A DNA stretch of 64,000 bases from Rutidosis leptorrhynchoides (taxonomy: Eukaryota; Streptophyta; Magnoliopsida; Asterales; Asteraceae). Shown here piece after piece: positions 13,154 through 26,071 of this stretch; within the stretch, counting starts at the first letter, position 1; every line of letters starts with the position of its first letter. A model generated the notes under the pieces. It had not been told where the DNA came from. It ran no database searches and worked only from the letters and a program-made list of their open reading frames with translations. The stretch covers positions 4,714,001-4,778,000 of the forward strand of contig NC_092341.1 in the NCBI RefSeq assembly GCF_046630445.1. The letters run 5' to 3'. Position numbers and translations under genes: made by a program.

Positions 13154-13508
13154 CTTTCACGATCACTAAGAGAATTTTGATATGAAATAATTTTAGGATA
13201 TCGGATGATATTCTAATTACATAGAATACCTATATATATAGTACAGAAGATCCCGTGAATTACGGAGGAAATTAAGGAAACGTGTCAGACAAGATTTAAT
13301 GTGATGGGATATGAATTTTTCTGTACATCGTCTATGCAATAATTGCAATAAGACGTGTCAAGACTGAAAATGATAAGTAGATATTTTTCGACAAATGGTA
13401 GTAAGCAAAGACTTTTGACACTACTAGGTCGAAGTCCAGACTCACTAATGCATCTAATCAACTAACAGTTAGACACACTAATGTAAGACCTGGTTCGCTA
13501 AGACCAAC

Positions 13509-13520
13509 GCTCTGATACCA
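13509..13520 (-). other. Primer-binding site of element A
   Basis: On the minus strand it reads TGGTATCAGAGC, complementary to the 3' end of plant initiator tRNA-Met, and lies two bases inside the 5' LTR. The same site occurs in element B (21909-21920) and in the chromovirus (4607-4618). Confidence 0.9.
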
Positions 13521-13522
13521 AC

Positions 13523-13991
13523 TGAAAGGACCCGTCCTTATCCACCTGGACGAAGTCATCAACATTTGGTCCCATTGCGATGATCTTGGGGTCGGTTTAT
13601 GGGGTTAGAAAGCAGACAAACCGAAACCATAAAGTAACTGTGGTTGCTCGCGATGGTTTCGAACAAAAACAGAAACATGTAGTAGTCGTAGGGTTCTTGG
13701 TGGTTTGTGGGTTTACGAAGAAGAAAAACGAGAGAGAGTGTGATTTTATGTGGGTTTACGATGATGGTTGTTGATGGAAAGAGGTGGTTTCTAGGCCGCC
13801 GGAAGTTCAAGGTGAGATTGGTGGAAGAGGTGATGAGATGGTGGTGACCTCGGTTGTAAGAGGAAGAAGAACACAAGAGTATTGTGTGTGTGGGTTCCTA
13901 ACTATGTATATGTATATGTATATGTAAGACATGTATATGTATATTTAAAAGATAGATGATGGATAAGAATCACAGGACAAACAGTAACATA
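13523..13991 (-). repeat. 5' LTR of element A, first part
   Basis: It matches 8758-9230. The LTR is interrupted after acata (13987-13991) by element B and resumes at 26072. Confidence 0.92.
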
Positions 13992-14768
13992 TGTAGAGAC
14001 CCGTCCTAATCCATCCGGACGAAGTCCATATCGATTACAAACGATTCACAACAGTTGATTACATCGCGAGGTAATTGACCTCTATATGATAAATTTTACA
14101 AACATTGCATTCGTTTTTAAAAGACAAACTTTCGTTACATCGACAGTTGACAGGCATGTAAAGCATTTCATAATATATCCAAATATAATTGACTTAATAA
14201 TAATCATGATGAACTCAACGACTCGAATGCAACATCTTTTGAAATATGTCATGAATGACTCCAAGTAATATCTCTAATATGAGCAAATGCACAGCGGAAG
14301 ATTTCTTTCGTACCTGAGAATAAACATGCTTTAAAGTGTCAACCAAAAGGTTGGTGAGTTCATTAGTTTATCATAAAGAATCATTTCATAATTTTAATAG
14401 ACCACAAGATTTCATACTTCCATTTCTCATAATCATACGTCCCATGCATAGAGACAAAAATATCATTCATATGGATTGAACACCTGGTAACCGACATTCA
14501 CAATATACATATAAGAATATCCCCATCATTCCGGGATCCTCCTTCGAACATGATATAAATTTCGAAGTACTAAAGCATCCGGTACTTTGGATGGGGCTTG
14601 TTGGGCTCGATAGATCTATATTTAGAGTTCGCGTCAATTAGGGTGTCTGTTCCCTAATTCTTAGATTACCAGACTTAATAAAAAGAGGCATATTCGATTT
14701 CGATCATTCAACCATATAATGTACTTTCGTTTACTTGTGTCTATTTCGTAAAACATTTATATAAAAGC

Positions 14769-15475
14769 GCATGCATTCTCAGTCCCAAAAATATATTGCG
14801 AAAGCATTTAAAAAGTGATTAATGAAACTCACACATATAAATATTGTAAAACAGTTAATAAAGCATTTGCATGTATTCTCAGCCCAAAAATGTAATGAGT
14901 AAAAAAAAAGAGCAAATGAAACTCACGCATGTAAATATTGTAAATCATTTAATAAAGCATTTGCATGTATTCTCAGTCCCAAAAATGTAAAGAGTAAAAG
15001 GGATTCAAATGAAACTCACACATATAAATATTGTAAAACAGTTATTAAAACATTGCATGTATTCTCAGCCCAAAAATGTAATGAGTAAAAGGGAGCAAAT
15101 GAAACTCACGCATGTAAATATTGTAAATCATTTAATAAAGCATTTGCATGTATTCTCAGTCCCAAAAATGTAAAGAGTAAAAGGGATTCAAATGAAACTC
15201 ACACATATAAATATTGTAAAACAGTTATTAAAACATTGCATGTATTCTCAGCCCAAAAATGTAATGAGTAACAGGGAGCAAATGAAACTCACGCATGTAA
15301 ATATTGTAAATCATTTAATAAAGCATTTGCATGTATTCTCAGTCCCAAAAATGTAAAGAGTAAAAGGGATTCAAATGAAACTCACACATATAAATATTGT
15401 AAAACAGTTATTAAAACATTGCATGTATTCTCAGTCCAAAAATGTAATGAGTAAAAGGGAGCAAATGAAACTCAC
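14769..15475. repeat. Tandem array, ~92-bp unit in dimers, in the element B LTR
   Basis: The anchor atgtattctcag recurs at 14871, 14965, 15057, 15148, 15240, 15331 and 15423, with a diverged first unit at 14769. Two unit types alternate: one followed by cccaaaaatgtaatgag, the other by tcccaaaaatgtaaagag. This gives a dimer of about 183 bp. The array is shared with the 5' LTR, so it predates insertion. Confidence 0.9.
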
Positions 15476-15534
15476 CATACTGTATTTTGTAGTAAAAATA
15501 CATAGGACGACATTGAACAAGTATAGGGTTGACC

Positions 15535-15650
15535 TTGGATTCACGAACCTCAAAGAAGTAGTTCCAAAAAAATGCCCAAGTCCGGGTTTGAACCCGCGAC
15601 GTCCCGCTAACCCGATAACATCCTAAACATTCCATCACCATTTCATTTCT
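15535..15650 (-). repeat. tRNA-derived (SINE-like) piece inside the element B LTR
   Basis: On the minus strand the sequence around 15584-15595 reads GGGTTCAAACCC, an RNA polymerase III B-box. It is preceded by a GTTATCGGGTTAGCGG stretch typical of tRNA-derived SINE heads. The A-box is weak. The copy in the 5' LTR is at about 23466-23581. It is probably an old SINE insertion carried along by the LTR. Confidence 0.4.
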
Positions 15651-16059
15651 GCTTAAACCCAGATGAATATTTATATAACCCATCATTATCACTATAGTCT
15701 AGCATCTTCATATTCGTTTAACTTCATCATTGTATATTATCATAATCATATCATCAACATGAATCATAATCATCATCATTTTAATCCTAGCATCATCATC
15801 ACTATAACATCGATCATACCCACAAACTTTTCATCTAATCTTCAACTATGATCAATACCATACTCGCCAATATCATTTTTATCATAATATTGTTATCATC
15901 GCTTCACTATAACTTATTATTTATAACATCATTATCGAATCCATTTATCAATTTCGTAAATCCTAAGATAATCATTTATCTAATCATCATTCTTCTATTA
16001 TCATTATTTGACTTCATTTCTCTCTTAACTATGTACAGCAAGAAGTCAGTCTACCACAA

Positions 16060-16145
16060 GCCCAATAAACAAATTGAATCATGGCCCAATAGGAAACTGA
16101 ATAATATTTCGGCCCAACTGAAATTTCAACAAATTTTACGGCCCA
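16060..16145. promoter_or_regulatory. Cluster of GGCCCA/TGGGCC motifs in the element B LTR
   Basis: GCCCAAT or GGCCCA occurs at 16060-16066, 16083-16088, 16111-16116 and 16140-16145, with further GCCCA nearby. TGGGCC-type motifs are common in promoters of plant growth genes. In this AT-rich LTR the cluster could be part of its promoter. Copied in the 5' LTR near 23991-24076. Confidence 0.4.
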
Positions 16146-17294
16146 CTAGAAGGTATCTGCCCAGGTTAATCAAAATCAGTCCAACAGATGGTTCGGCCTA
16201 ATTGAGAAACAGGTTTAAATGTCCCAGGTTTAATACGTTTAGAATATGTGACAAGAACAAAAGAAAATAAAAATCGCTATCTGAAATCCCTTTACAGCAC
16301 AACTTATCATCATCAAAGGTCATTCTCCATTATCTTAATCAATCATAAAGATCACCGATAGATTCACAATGCTTTTTATAAATAAAAAATATTTAACGGT
16401 TCCACCACCATCATTAGTGTTTACCTCATGACTTGTTCAAACCAAGAAAGGAAAAGGAGAAACAGAAAATCGAGGCCATCATGATCTTACTTTAAAAAAA
16501 ATAATATCCACCCTTGAATTCCAATACTGATCGCCTTTACTTGCAACTAGTTCCACTAGGACCATGGTTAATTAAAGTAGTGTATTATAATACTTAATAC
16601 CTCCCCACCACTTGACAAAATTCCTAAACCCATCGATATTGTAAAAGAGACGAAGAGAGTGTAGGTTATTAACGTGAAGGTGTGTATCATCTGCTGTACA
16701 CACGAATGAAAAAAAATAAACAGAAAAATGTACGCACAGCGGTAGTATGAGGTACTCGATCAACAACAACAAAAAAAGGCTGCAACAGTGGTGGTTTCAT
16801 CTTGGTTTTGTGATTGCAGTGGTAGTGGTGACTGAAGATGGCGACAGGGTGGTACAGTAGAAGTAACTCATGGGAGATGGTAGCGGTTTGTTTGTGATCC
16901 CGTTCGAAAACAGAAATAATAGTAGTAATTAAACATATAGCAATATTCTTGATGATCTTAATGGTGGTTGTTTCAAAGAGAGGGAGAGATATAGCTATAG
17001 AGATCGAACGTGTTTATTCAACTGTTCCATTTTCGATTTTAATGAGTCTTGTGGTGTTTGAAGGTTGACAGAACGTTAAATCAAAAGCAGAAAAATTGGA
17101 ATTTGAAAATGATGTTAAACAGAATTTGGAATGTTTCGGTTTAACTTCATCAATTAGAAGCAGTAACTATCAATCAGATACAGTTTGATACTGATGTTAA
17201 ACGAATTGGAGACACAATATAAAAACAACTACAGTTTGATTAATATGCAAAACAGATTTTGAACTCTACTTCTTATCTTTTCTGTATTTATCAT

Positions 17295-17297
<3 letters not shown>

Positions 17298-17364
<67 letters not shown>
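17298..17364. repeat. TA microsatellite in the element B 3' LTR
   Basis: TA run in the LTR. The counterpart in the 5' LTR is longer (about 25224-25309), and a second TA run after it is also longer there. Confidence 0.95.
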
Positions 17365-17366
<2 letters not shown>

Positions 17367-18111
17367 TTCTGCGTTCTGTAAGTCGACACCAGGATCTCAA
17401 TTATATTCGTACTTATATATCTGAATATATATATATATATATATCCAGCTTTTATATTTATTCATATATCTATACTAATTTTATATAGTTGCATTTATAT
17501 AATTGTAGTTATATTTATCTGCTCATACATATATATTTTATGAACTTTTATAATATTAATATTATAACTTTATTAATAATTATAATAAGGATGCTAATAA
17601 TAATATTAATTACAATAATATTAGTAATAATAATATAACAATTCATATTTATATCCATTTTCATAATAATTTTAATAATACTAATGTATATGTTAATATT
17701 GAAATTGAAAGTAATAATAATATTACTATAACAATTATAGTTTAATTTATAATTAAATTTATTATATCAAACATTAACATTACATGTTATTAATTATATG
17801 ATATATATACACTAATAATATTAATAATAATTCTTAATGACAATACTTAATAATGATAATTCTTAATTCAACTGATTAAATTTTATTATTTCCAATTATT
17901 ATATTTATTTATATTTATTTATATATACACCTGTACATATTTATTTACAAATAATTGTTCGTGAATCGTCGGGAATAGTCAAAGGGTAATTGATTATATG
18001 AACATAGATTTTAAAACTTTCGAAACTCAACATTACAGATTTTGCTTATCGTGTCGAGAAACATATAAAGATTAAAGTTTAAATTTGATCGAAAATTCCC
18101 GGGTTATCACA

Positions 18112-19491
18112 GTACCTACCCGTTAAAGAAATTTCGTCCCAAAATTTGATCGAGGTCGTCATGGCTAACTATAAAAATGTTTTCACGACGAATATGAGTT
18201 GATAACTAGAGTTTTATCATCATTGATTAATATAGATAAAACAATTTGATTACGTGAAGAGTATAAGTGAAGCTATCGCATGAGAGTGAAATGAGTAAAT
18301 GTATATTCGTTTTAACCGTTAACGTAGTTATGATTGATTTCCGGAATTCAAGAGATTTAAAGAAAATCTTCGTAAAAAGATTTGGTTCTTCGGCGGTCTA
18401 GGAAATCAGGATCTTCTTTGATTAAATGCAATAATCTGTTTCAATTGATCTGTCGAATATTTTACTATAAATCCACCTCTTCGTTTCTTCTTTTGTGATT
18501 ACGCATCGCTTGTATTGGTCCAGAATTCGTAAGTATGGATTTTTGAAATGAACATAGTTAATATTCTAAGAAGAGAATCGTAATGGCACGATCTTGATTT
18601 GGTAAATTACCAGAATATCCAAAAAGATAGAACTATCAAGAAGATCCGTTCTTAATATGTTTAGAGATTGAGTAGAATGCAAGAGTCGTGTAAATGGCAC
18701 ATGATGACGGTATGTTCTGTGAATCATCACGTTCCCTTAGAAACTCAGCATGAATTACTGTAATATAATCACGTTGATCAAGTGTCATTATATTATACTA
18801 ACTCATGCATCAATTTCCAACACTACTTCAATAACATTCATATTTTAAGCTCGAAAGTTTACAGAATATAGAAACTAACAGTTTCTATATGATGTAACAC
18901 TGATAGCACGAAGAGATTAATGATTTCATATAAGAATAGTTATAAAAATATCTTCAGAAATATGGAGGATATTTATAATGAAAGATACGATAATATCTTG
19001 GAATTTCTATTATCGAAGGATGGTGAAGAAAATTTGTCCGCAAGAGTTTGAAGTCAGAAGTAAGGTATTCGCTAAAGATTTCATCCGAAACAGAATCATC
19101 AGGATTCTTAATGTACAAGTTTAGTCTTTGTGATTTGTCCACGGTTTCCTTCCTGGTTAGCTCAATTCGTTTTCCAGTTCCACTTTTCTGAGCTTTTCTA
19201 ACATACTATTTTTTATCATCAAATTTCCGACGATTAAAGTCGTTTACGATTGTCTACAGTTTCTGCTGCTTCATTCAGCTTCCTCAAAATTTGGAGTATT
19301 GATTCGTAGACTGGGTGCTTTTCAGAATTTCAGAATAAAAGATCATAATTCTAAGATATAAATGTTATATGAATACATATATCTGTTGATGTAGGCATGC
19401 TGCGAGATTTCAAAATACTGATTACAAATTCTCGATAATTAGAATTGTAATTCTCGTTATAAGATGTGAATGAGTATATGATAGAGTTTCA
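18112..19491 (-). other. Element B interior, 3' non-coding part
   Basis: It begins with gtacctacccgtt, the reverse complement of the polypurine side shared with element A and the plus-strand chromovirus. No conserved ORF was found. Blocks match the element A interior at 10036-11000, so the two families share this part. Confidence 0.7.
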
Positions 19492-19722
19492 ATGAATAAA
19501 TATAGTGATTTATCAGAGAGATTTAAGCCAAGAAGCAACGAGGTTGATGGTATGTCTGCTGGTAATATGGCGGAATATAAAAGAATTCTCCGGTATCAAA
19601 AGGGTAATTGTATATATCAGGATTATAGTAAGGCTACTTTGAATGAAAAGTCGAAGTTGACTTGCTGGAGCTGTGACAAAATTGGCTACTTTGAAAAGGG
19701 ATTGCAAAGTTATTTTTGCTAA
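19492..19722 (+). other. Antisense CxxC zinc-knuckle-like ORF in element B
   Basis: A 76-codon ORF opposite to the element. Its end, KSKLTCWSCDKIGYFEK, is nearly the same as the element A ORF at 11065-11277. No other domain is seen. Confidence 0.4.
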
Positions 19723-20972
19723 TAAATGCCAAAGGATCTGACGCGGCTACGTGTTAAACTTTTACCCAGTTGCCGAGAGTTTCTCAGGTGAAATACTATA
19801 TGCATAAATCTTTCCTTCCGTAGATGAAGTGCGGTTGATTCATCCTATCGATTGGGGTGTTTTCAAGAATCATGAAAGGTTTGAACGCAGATTGTAATCG
19901 TCAAGATACAGATGAGGTTTAAGATGAGATCAAGTGGCAAACTTGAAGATATGTTTAGTTTCATATGTTATAATCAATATTTTAATTCATTTTAATTATC
20001 CAATGTCGACAGTCCATATTTGATAGTCCATAATTAACAGTCTGATAATACATATATAGCTTAATATATAATATCCGAATTAATTAATACGTATCGGGAC
20101 CCGTGTACATGTCTCAGACTCGATCACAACTCAAAGTATATATATTATTATAGAATCAACCTCAACCCTGTATAGAGAACTCGATCATTACTGCATATAG
20201 AGTGTCTATGGTGATTCCAAATAATATATATAGATGCATCGATATGATATGTCAAAACCATGTATACGTGTCCCGATATTTAAAGTGCGTAAAATAAATA
20301 ACAGGAATTAAATAACGATAACTAAAGTGCGTAAAGTAAATAACAGAAATTAGATGACAATAAATAAAATTGCGGGAATGTAAATTGCGATAATTAAATT
20401 GCAATAAATAAAATGCAATAAATAGAATGTAATCAGTTAGCTAGGAACAGTTAGCATGGTTTCTTAACAAAATTCCATATTGTTAATTAGTCTGTTTCTA
20501 ATCAATTTTTATTGGGTCCATTATTTCTTCATTATGCCACTTGTTGGATTCTGGTAAGTAAAAATCCAAATATGAAATTGAATTTGAATGAAAATGGTTA
20601 TTCTGTGGTGAACGGATTCGTATATCGATAGATGTAGGTAGGATGGTAATCGACCGTTGAATCAGATTCGAAGACTGTACAATGTAACTTATTAATGTGA
20701 AATCTTAAATATTTCTCGGGTATTACCTACCCGTTAAAATATTTTTACCATTAACAGTTTGTACGAAAGAATTTTTAATCACAATCTTTATGAAAATATA
20801 TTTACATATATATTTTCTTCAGATGTAATTATGGATTTAATGAGTCAATGTGATATTAAACTCATCAGATTTACGATTAGAACTATGATACATAATCTCT
20901 AAAACATTAGAGTTTACATAATCGTCATGTCGAACGAAGATAAATGATGTAGAATGATTTGTGGAACGATAA

Positions 20973-21482
20973 TTATACTCGAGGTACAGAATGAGATGTT
21001 GAGGCATGGATTGTTGAAACTTGGGTTGTTGGTGGTACTGGTGCCATTGGTGCTAAGGCTGGTGATGTTACTGGTGTTGGTGATACTGTTGATGATTGCA
21101 AATTGTATACCGTGCTCTCTAAAGTTAATACTCGAGCTCGGAGTTCTCTAACTTCTTCTACTAACCCGAGTTGTTTATCATTGTGAGGTAGAGGTCGGAT
21201 ATCTTCTCTAGTTCCATTAATGGTAGTTTCAAGACGAAAAATTCTTGCAAATAGGGTATAAATGGTATTGCGAACGGGTTCGCCGGTGAGCGGGTCAAGT
21301 ACTCCAAGGTTAGGTGGTAGATTTGATTCATGATATGGAGTACCTTCTTCCTTTCTCCATAGGGTGAGTATGTCGCGAACCCATCCCCATTTTCTCCAGT
21401 AATCACGGTAGTTGATTGGTTGGTGTGCTCCTATCACGCTGTCTTCGGAGTCAGAGGAACTTGGTCGATTCGTAGAGGCCAT
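20973..21482 (-). CDS. Orphan gag-position ORF of element B (169 aa)
   Basis: The ATG at 21482-21480 (M-A-S-T-N-R-P) gives 169 residues. A longer upstream ATG exists at 21632, but its extra residues are not shared with element A. The core has YWRKWGWVRDILTLW, NLPPNLG, LTGEP, TLFARIFRLE and VEEVRELR, followed by a Pro/Thr/Ala-rich tail. It matches the element A ORF over about 88 residues. No catalytic motif is visible and the function is unknown. Confidence 0.6.
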   Translation of the reverse strand: MASTNRPSSSDSEDSVIGAHQPINYRDYWRKWGWVRDILTLWRKEEGTPYHESNLPPNLGVLDPLTGEPVRNTIYTLFARIFRLETTINGTREDIRPLPHNDKQLGLVEEVRELRARVLTLESTVYNLQSSTVSPTPVTSPALAPMAPVPPTTQVSTIHASTSHSVPRV

Positions 21483-21922
21483 CTTAAACGATCTCAGGAA
21501 ATATTTTTGGTATGAAGAGTTTAGTGGCATCAATTGATAGTTAGATGGTATTCTCAATGCATAATTTGCATAGATATATATAGTACCAGAATCCCTTAAA
21601 TTAAGGAGAAATTTACGAGAGATATCAGGCAAAGTCTACAGTAACAGATACACTAAGATATGAATTGTCAGATACGCTAAGATATGAATTTTGTCTATAC
21701 ACTATTCATGCAGTCAATGCAGTAAAATGTGTCTAGACTAAGAATAATGAGTAGGTAATTTCCTAAGGATGATAAGCAGATGTTTTCCGATAAAATTGAT
21801 AAGCAAAACTTTTGACATGCAGACACGGTCAAAGTCCAGACTCACTAATGCATCCTAACGACTATCAGTTAGGCACGCTAATGCAAGACCTGGTTCGCTA
21901 AGACCACTGCTCTGATACCAAC

Positions 21923-24900
21923 TGTAGAGACCCGTCCTAATCCATCCGGACGAAGTCCATATCGATTACAAACGATTCACAACAGTTGATTACATCGCGA
22001 GGTAATTGACCTCTATATGATAAATTTTACAAACATTGCATTCGTTTTTAAAAGACAAACTTTCGTTACATCGACAGTTGACAGGCATGTAAAGCATTTC
22101 ATAATATATCCAAATATAATTGACTTAATAATAATCATGATGAACTCAACGACTCGAATGCAACATCTTTTGAAATATGTCATGAATGACTCCAAGTAAT
22201 ATCTCTAATATGAGCAAATGCACAGCGGAAGATTTCTTTCGTACCTGAGAATAAACATGCTTTAAAGTGTCAACCAAAAGGTTGGTGAGTTCATTAGTTT
22301 ATCATAAAGAATCATTTCATAATTTTAATAGACCACAAGATTTCATACTTCCATTTCTCATAATCATACGTCCCATGCATAGAGACAAAAATATCATTCA
22401 TATGGATTGAACACCTGGTAACCGACATTCACAATATACATATAAGAATATCCCCATCATTTCGGGATCCTCCTTCGGACATGATATAAATTTCGAAGTA
22501 CTAAAGCATCCGGTACTTTGGATGGGGCTTGTTGGGCCCGATAGATCTATCTTTAGAGTTCGCGTCAATTAGGGTGTCTGTTCCCTAATTCTTAGATTAC
22601 CATACTTAATAAAAAGGGGCATATTCGATTTCGATCATTCAACCATATAATGTAGTTTCGATTACTTGTGTCTATTTCGTAAAACATTTATATAAAAACG
22701 CATGTATTCTCAGTCCCAAAAATATATTGCGAAAGCATTTAAAAAGTGATTAATGAAACTCACACATATAAATATTGTAAAACAGTTAATAAAGCATTTG
22801 CATGTATTCTCAGCCCAAAAATGTAATGAGTAAAAAAAAAGAGCAAATGAAACTCACGCATGTAAATATTGTAAATCATTTAATAAAGCATTTGCATGTA
22901 TTCTCAGTCCCAAAAATGTAAAGAGTAAAAGGGATTCAAATGAAACTCACACATATAAATATTGTAAAACAGTTATTAAAACATTGCATGTATTCTCAGC
23001 CCAAAAATGTAATGAGTAAAAGGGAGCAAATGAAACTCACGCATGTAAATATTGTAAATCATTTAATAAAGCATTTGCATGTATTCTCAGTTCCAAAAAT
23101 GTAAAGAGTAAAAGGGATTCAAATGAAACTCACACATATAAATATTGTAAAACAGTTATTAAAACATTGCATGTATTCTCAGCCCAAAAATGTAATGAGT
23201 AAAAGGGAGCAAATAAAACTCACGCATGTAAATATTGTAAATCATTTAATAAAGCATTTGCATGTATTCTCAGTCCCAAAAATGTAAAGAGTAAAAGGGA
23301 TTCAAATGAAACTCACACATATAAATATTGTAAAACAGTTATTAAAACATTGCATGTATTCTCAGCCCAAAAATGTAATGAGTAAAAGGGAGCAAATGAA
23401 ACTCACCATACTGTATTTTGTAGTAAAAATACATAGGACGACATTGAACAAGTATAGGGTTGACCTTGGATTCACGAACCTCAAAGAAGTAGTTCCAAAA
23501 AAATGCCCAAGTCCGGGTTTGAACCCGCGACGTCCCGCTAACCCGATAACATCCTAAACATTCCATCACCATTTCATTTCTGCTTAAACCCAGATGAATA
23601 TTTATATAACCCATCATTATCACTATAGTCTAGCATCTTCATATTCGTTTAACTTCATCATTGTATATTATCATAATCATATCATCAACATGAATCATAA
23701 TCATCATCATTTTAATCCTAGCATCATCATCACTATAACATCGATCATACCCACAAACTTTTCATCTAATCTTCAACTATGATCAATACCATACTCGCCA
23801 ATATCATTTTTATCATAATATTGTTATCATCGCTTCACTATAACTTATTATTTATAACATCATTATCGAATCCATTTATCAATTTCGTAAATCCTAAGAT
23901 AATCATTTATCTAATCATCATTCTTCTATTATCATTATTTGACTTCATTTCTCTCTTAACTATGTACAGCAAGAAGTCAGTCTACCACAAGCCCAATAAA
24001 CAAATTGAATCATGGCCCAATAGGAAACTGAATAATATTTCGGCCCAACTGAAATTTCAACAAATTTTACGGCCCACTAGAAGGTATCTGCCCAGGTTAA
24101 TCAAAATCAGTCCAACAGATGGTTCGGCCTAATTGAGAAACAGGTTTAAATGTCCCAGGTTTAATACGTTTAGAATATGTGACAAGAACAAAAGAAAATA
24201 AAAATCGCTATCTGAAATCCCTTTACAGCACAACTTATCATCATCAAAGGTCATTCTCCATTATCTTAATCAATCATAAAGATCACCGATAGATTCACAA
24301 TGCTTTTTATAAATAAAAAATATTTAACGGTTCCACCACCATCATTAGTGTTTACCTCATGACTTGTTCAAACCAAGAAAGGAAAAGGAGAAACAGAAAA
24401 TCGAGGCCATCATGATCTTACTTTAAAAAAAATAATATCCACCCTTGAATTCCAATACTGATCGCCTTTACTTGCAACTAGTTCCACTAGGACCATGGTT
24501 AATTAAAGTAGTGTATTATAATACTTAATACCTCCCCACCACTTGACAAAATTCCTAAACCCATCGATATTGTAAAAGAGACGAAGAGAGTGTAGGTTAT
24601 TAACGTGAAGGTGTGTATCATCTGCTGTACACACGAATGAAAAAAAATAAACAGAAAAATGTACGCACAGCGGTAGTATGAGGTACTCGATCAACAAAAA
24701 AAAAAGGCTGCAACAGTGGTGGTTTCATCTTGGTTTTGTGATTGCAGTGGTAGTGGTGACTGAAGATGGCGACAGGGTGGTACAGTAGAAGTAACTCATG
24801 GGAGATGGTAGCGGTTTGTTTGTGATCCCGTTCGAAAACAGAAATAATAGTAGTAATCAAACATATAGTAATATTCTTGATGATCTTAATGGTGGTTGTT

Positions 24901-25223
24901 TCAAAGAGAGTGAGAGATATAGCTATAGAGATCGAACGTGTTTATTCAACTGTTCCATCTTCGATTTTAATGAGTCTTGTGGTGTTTGAAGGTTGACAGA
25001 ACGTTAAATCAAAAGCAGAAAAATTGGAATTTGAAAATGATGTTAAACAGAATTTGGAATGTTTCGGTTTAACTTCATCAATTAGAAGCAGTAACTATCA
25101 ATCAGATACAGTTTGATACTGATGTTAAACGAATTAGAGACACAATATAAAAACAACTACAGTTTGATTAATATGCAAAACAGATTTTGGACTCTACTTC
25201 TTATCTTTTCTGTATTTATCATG

Positions 25224-25311
<88 letters not shown>

Positions 25312-25366
25312 TTCTGCGTTCTGTAAGTCGACACCAGGATCTCAATTATATTCGTACTTATATATC

Positions 25367-25407
<41 letters not shown>

Positions 25408-26066
25408 AGCTTTTATATTTATTTATATATCTATACTAATTTTATATAGTTGCATTTATATAATTGTAGTTATATTTATCTGCTCATACATATATATTTT
25501 ATGAACTTTTATAATATTAATATTATAACTTTATTAATAATTATAATAAGGATGCTAATAATAATACTAATTACAATAATATAAGTAATAATAATATAAC
25601 AATTCATATTTATATCCATTTTCATAATAATTTTAATAATACTAATGTATATGTTAATATTGAAAGTAATAATAATATTACTATAACAATTATAGTTTAA
25701 TTTATAATTAAATTTATTATATCAAACATTAACATTACATATTATTAATTATATGATATATATATACTAATAATATTAATAATAATTCTTAATGACAATA
25801 CTTAATAATGATAATTCTTAATTCAACTGATTAAATTTTATTATTTCCAATTATTATATTTATTTGTATTTATTTATATATACACCTGTACATATTTATT
25901 TACAAATAATTGTTCGTGAATCGTCGGGAATATTCAAAGGGTAATTGATTATATGAACATAGATTTTAAAACTTTCGAAACTCAACATTACAGATTTTGC
26001 TTATCGTGTCGGGAAACATATAAAGATTAAAGTTTAAATTTGATCGAAAATTCCCGGGTTATCACA
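21923..26066 (-). repeat. 5' LTR of element B
   Basis: 4,144 bp, nearly identical to 13992-18111. It includes the same dimeric tandem array (about 22700-23407), the tRNA-like piece and the TA runs. The primer-binding site lies two bases to its left. Confidence 0.93.
25224..25309. repeat. TA microsatellite in the element B 5' LTR
   Basis: About 86 bases of TA. ORFs encoding Tyr-Ile repeats across it are artefacts of the repeat. Confidence 0.95.
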
Positions 26067-26071
26067 ACATA

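Larger units (their letters stand above)
13992..18111 (-). repeat. 3' LTR of element B
   Basis: It starts TGTAGAGACCCG and ends GGGTTATCACA, 4,120 bp. It contains an eight-unit tandem array (14769-15475), a tRNA-like SINE piece (about 15535-15650), a cluster of GGCCCA motifs (16060-16145) and a TA microsatellite (about 17298-17364). Short ORFs within it recur in the other LTR only because the LTRs are copies. Confidence 0.93.
13992..26066 (-). mobile_element. Element B: non-autonomous Ty3/gypsy derivative with 4.1-kb LTRs
   Basis: It is inserted in the 5' LTR of element A with TSD acata (13987-13991, 26067-26071). The 3' LTR is 13992-18111, the polypurine side starts at 18112 (gtacctacccgtt), the interior is about 3.8 kb, the primer-binding site is 21909-21920, and the 5' LTR is 21923-26066. 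The interior has no pol, only an orphan ORF (20973-21482) and an antisense CxxC ORF, which fits the LARD class. It looks structurally whole. LTR differences counted by eye are well under 1%, so it is younger than element A, as nesting requires. Confidence 0.92.

Noticed and set aside
14769-15475. CRISPR or centromeric satellite
   Set aside because: No spacers, only eight units, and present identically in both LTRs; an LTR-internal tandem repeat.
15584-15595. Possible functional tRNA gene
   Set aside because: Only a B-box-like palindrome is clear; no acceptor stem or anticodon arm could be folded by eye, and it lies in an LTR.
25113-25439. ORF of Tyr-Ile repeats
   Set aside because: Translation of a TA microsatellite.
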